From positions 1-5,883 of the forward strand of contig JALHTD010000158.1 in assembly GCA_022865555.1 (NCBI GenBank): a DNA stretch of 5,883 bases. The letters are read 5' to 3'. This DNA is from Thermoanaerobaculaceae bacterium. Lineage in GTDB: Bacteria > Acidobacteriota > Thermoanaerobaculia > Thermoanaerobaculales > Thermoanaerobaculaceae. Below, in pieces: positions 5,145 to 5,883 of this stretch. The notes beneath the pieces were generated by a model, which was given only the letters and a program-made list of their open reading frames with translations, was not told where the DNA came from and ran no database searches. Numbering within the stretch: position 1 is the stretch's first letter; each line of letters starts with the position of its first letter. The translations under genes and the position numbers were made by a program.

Positions 5145-5883
5145 CTACTCGGGGACGAGCTTGGTCGAGAGGTAGCGCTCGCCCCGGTCGCAGGCCACCG
5201 CGACCACGGTCTTCCCCTCGCCCAGCTCGCGCGCCTTCTCGAGAGCCACCGAGAGGATCGCGCCCGTAGATGGACCGCAGAAGATCCCCTCCTCCCGGGC
5301 GAGCCGCCGGGTCGTCTCGAACGCGACCTCGTCGCTGACGCGCCGCTGCTCCGAGATGAGCGACGGGTCCCAGATGGGCGGGACAAACGTGCCGTCAAAG
5401 TGAAGCAGCCCCTCGATCTTCGATTTTGGGCTGTCGGGCTCGATGCCGACGACGCTGGCCGGGCTGCCCTTGTCGCGCAGGTAGCGGGCGACGCCCATGA
5501 GCGTGCCGCCGGTGCCGGCGCCGGCGACGAAGCAGTCGAGCCGACCCCGAGTCTGCGCCCAGACTTCCGCGCCCGTGCCGTAGTAGTGGGCGAGGACGTT
5601 GCCCTGGTTGCCGTTCTGGTTGAGGTAGAAGAATGTGTCGGCGTCCTTCGCGGTCTTTTCCGCCTCCCAGATGTGGGAGTTCTGGTCGGCACCCGAGGTG
5701 AGCACGAGCTCCGTCCCCCATGTCTTCATGATCTTGCGGCGCTCGACGGACTTGGTCTCCGGCATGTAGATCCGGGAGCGGTAGCCCTTGAGAGTGGCGA
5801 CCATCGCGAGGGCGATCCCGGTGTTGCCGGACGAGGCGTCGATGATGATGTGGTGGCGCTTGAGGACGCCGGACTTCTCGGCC
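5145..5883 (-). CDS. cysteine synthase family protein, C-terminal part (5' end beyond window)
   Basis: Open on the minus strand from the window edge (first whole codon at 5882-5880) to TAG at 5147-5145, 245 residues plus stop. An internal ATG at 5804 is not the start, because conserved sequence continues upstream of it. Visible landmarks of the fold-type II PLP enzymes: SSGNTG (5817-5834), which holds the O-acetylserine substrate; GAGTGGT (5502-5522), which cradles the PLP phosphate; EGIFCGPSTGA near the C-terminus; and the closing CDRGERYLST. The PLP-binding lysine is expected further upstream, outside the window. CysK/CysM enzymes make cysteine from O-acetyl-L-serine and sulfide in the cytoplasm. 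Cystathionine beta-synthase and O-phosphoserine-type relatives share these motifs, so the exact substrate is not fixed. Transcribed towards the redox cluster and probably not functionally linked beyond general thiol metabolism. Confidence 0.85.
   Translation of the reverse strand, partial: AEKSGVLKRHHIIIDASSGNTGIALAMVATLKGYRSRIYMPETKSVERRKIMKTWGTELVLTSGADQNSHIWEAEKTAKDADTFFYLNQNGNQGNVLAHYYGTGAEVWAQTRGRLDCFVAGAGTGGTLMGVARYLRDKGSPASVVGIEPDSPKSKIEGLLHFDGTFVPPIWDPSLISEQRRVSDEVAFETTRRLAREEGIFCGPSTGAILSVALEKARELGEGKTVVAVACDRGERYLSTKLVPE

Overview
The window is high-GC bacterial DNA with tightly packed genes. It suggests a free-living Gram-negative bacterium. The exported mono-haem 'planctomycete-type' cytochrome domains, the DUF5777-like beta-barrel, the CHRD/PKD surface protein and the SCNHCP-type thioredoxin-like protein together resemble Acidobacteriota and similar environmental phyla. 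That placement is inferred from gene style only; no phylogenetic marker is present.

Layout. (1) 2-202 (+) is the 3' end of an L-2-hydroxyglutarate oxidase gene (lhgO). (2) 203-562 is a 360-bp non-coding stretch. It holds a 14-bp perfect palindrome at 256-269, a textbook sigma-54 (-24/-12) promoter at 411-426, and a leader that can form two mutually exclusive hairpins. (3) 563-5132 (+) is a co-directional run of five genes. In order they are: a 698-aa exported protein with two CHRD domains, an unnamed middle region, a PKD domain and a C-terminal c-type haem domain; a 143-aa lipoprotein that is a free-standing paralogue of that haem domain with a CX4CH haem motif; a 261-aa DUF5777-like predicted beta-barrel; a TlpA-like thioredoxin probably anchored as a lipoprotein; and an exported AhpC/TSA-type thioredoxin-like protein. 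Gaps are 2, 9, 73 and 19 bp. (4) 5145-5883 (-) is the 3' part of a cysteine synthase family gene, convergent with the cluster and 12 bp from it.

Working together. Every product of the five-gene run carries an export signal, and four of the five have a haem or dithiol redox motif or both ends of such chemistry are represented in the neighbourhood. The most economical reading is a sigma-54-switched cell-envelope redox module: a large surface-exposed or periplasmic cytochrome fusion, a small cytochrome lipoprotein, an outer-membrane barrel, and two thiol-redox proteins that could keep the haem-binding cysteines reduced or handle disulfide stress. The domain assignments come from the sequence and family knowledge. 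The joint function is a hypothesis, and I do not recognise this exact arrangement as a named system.
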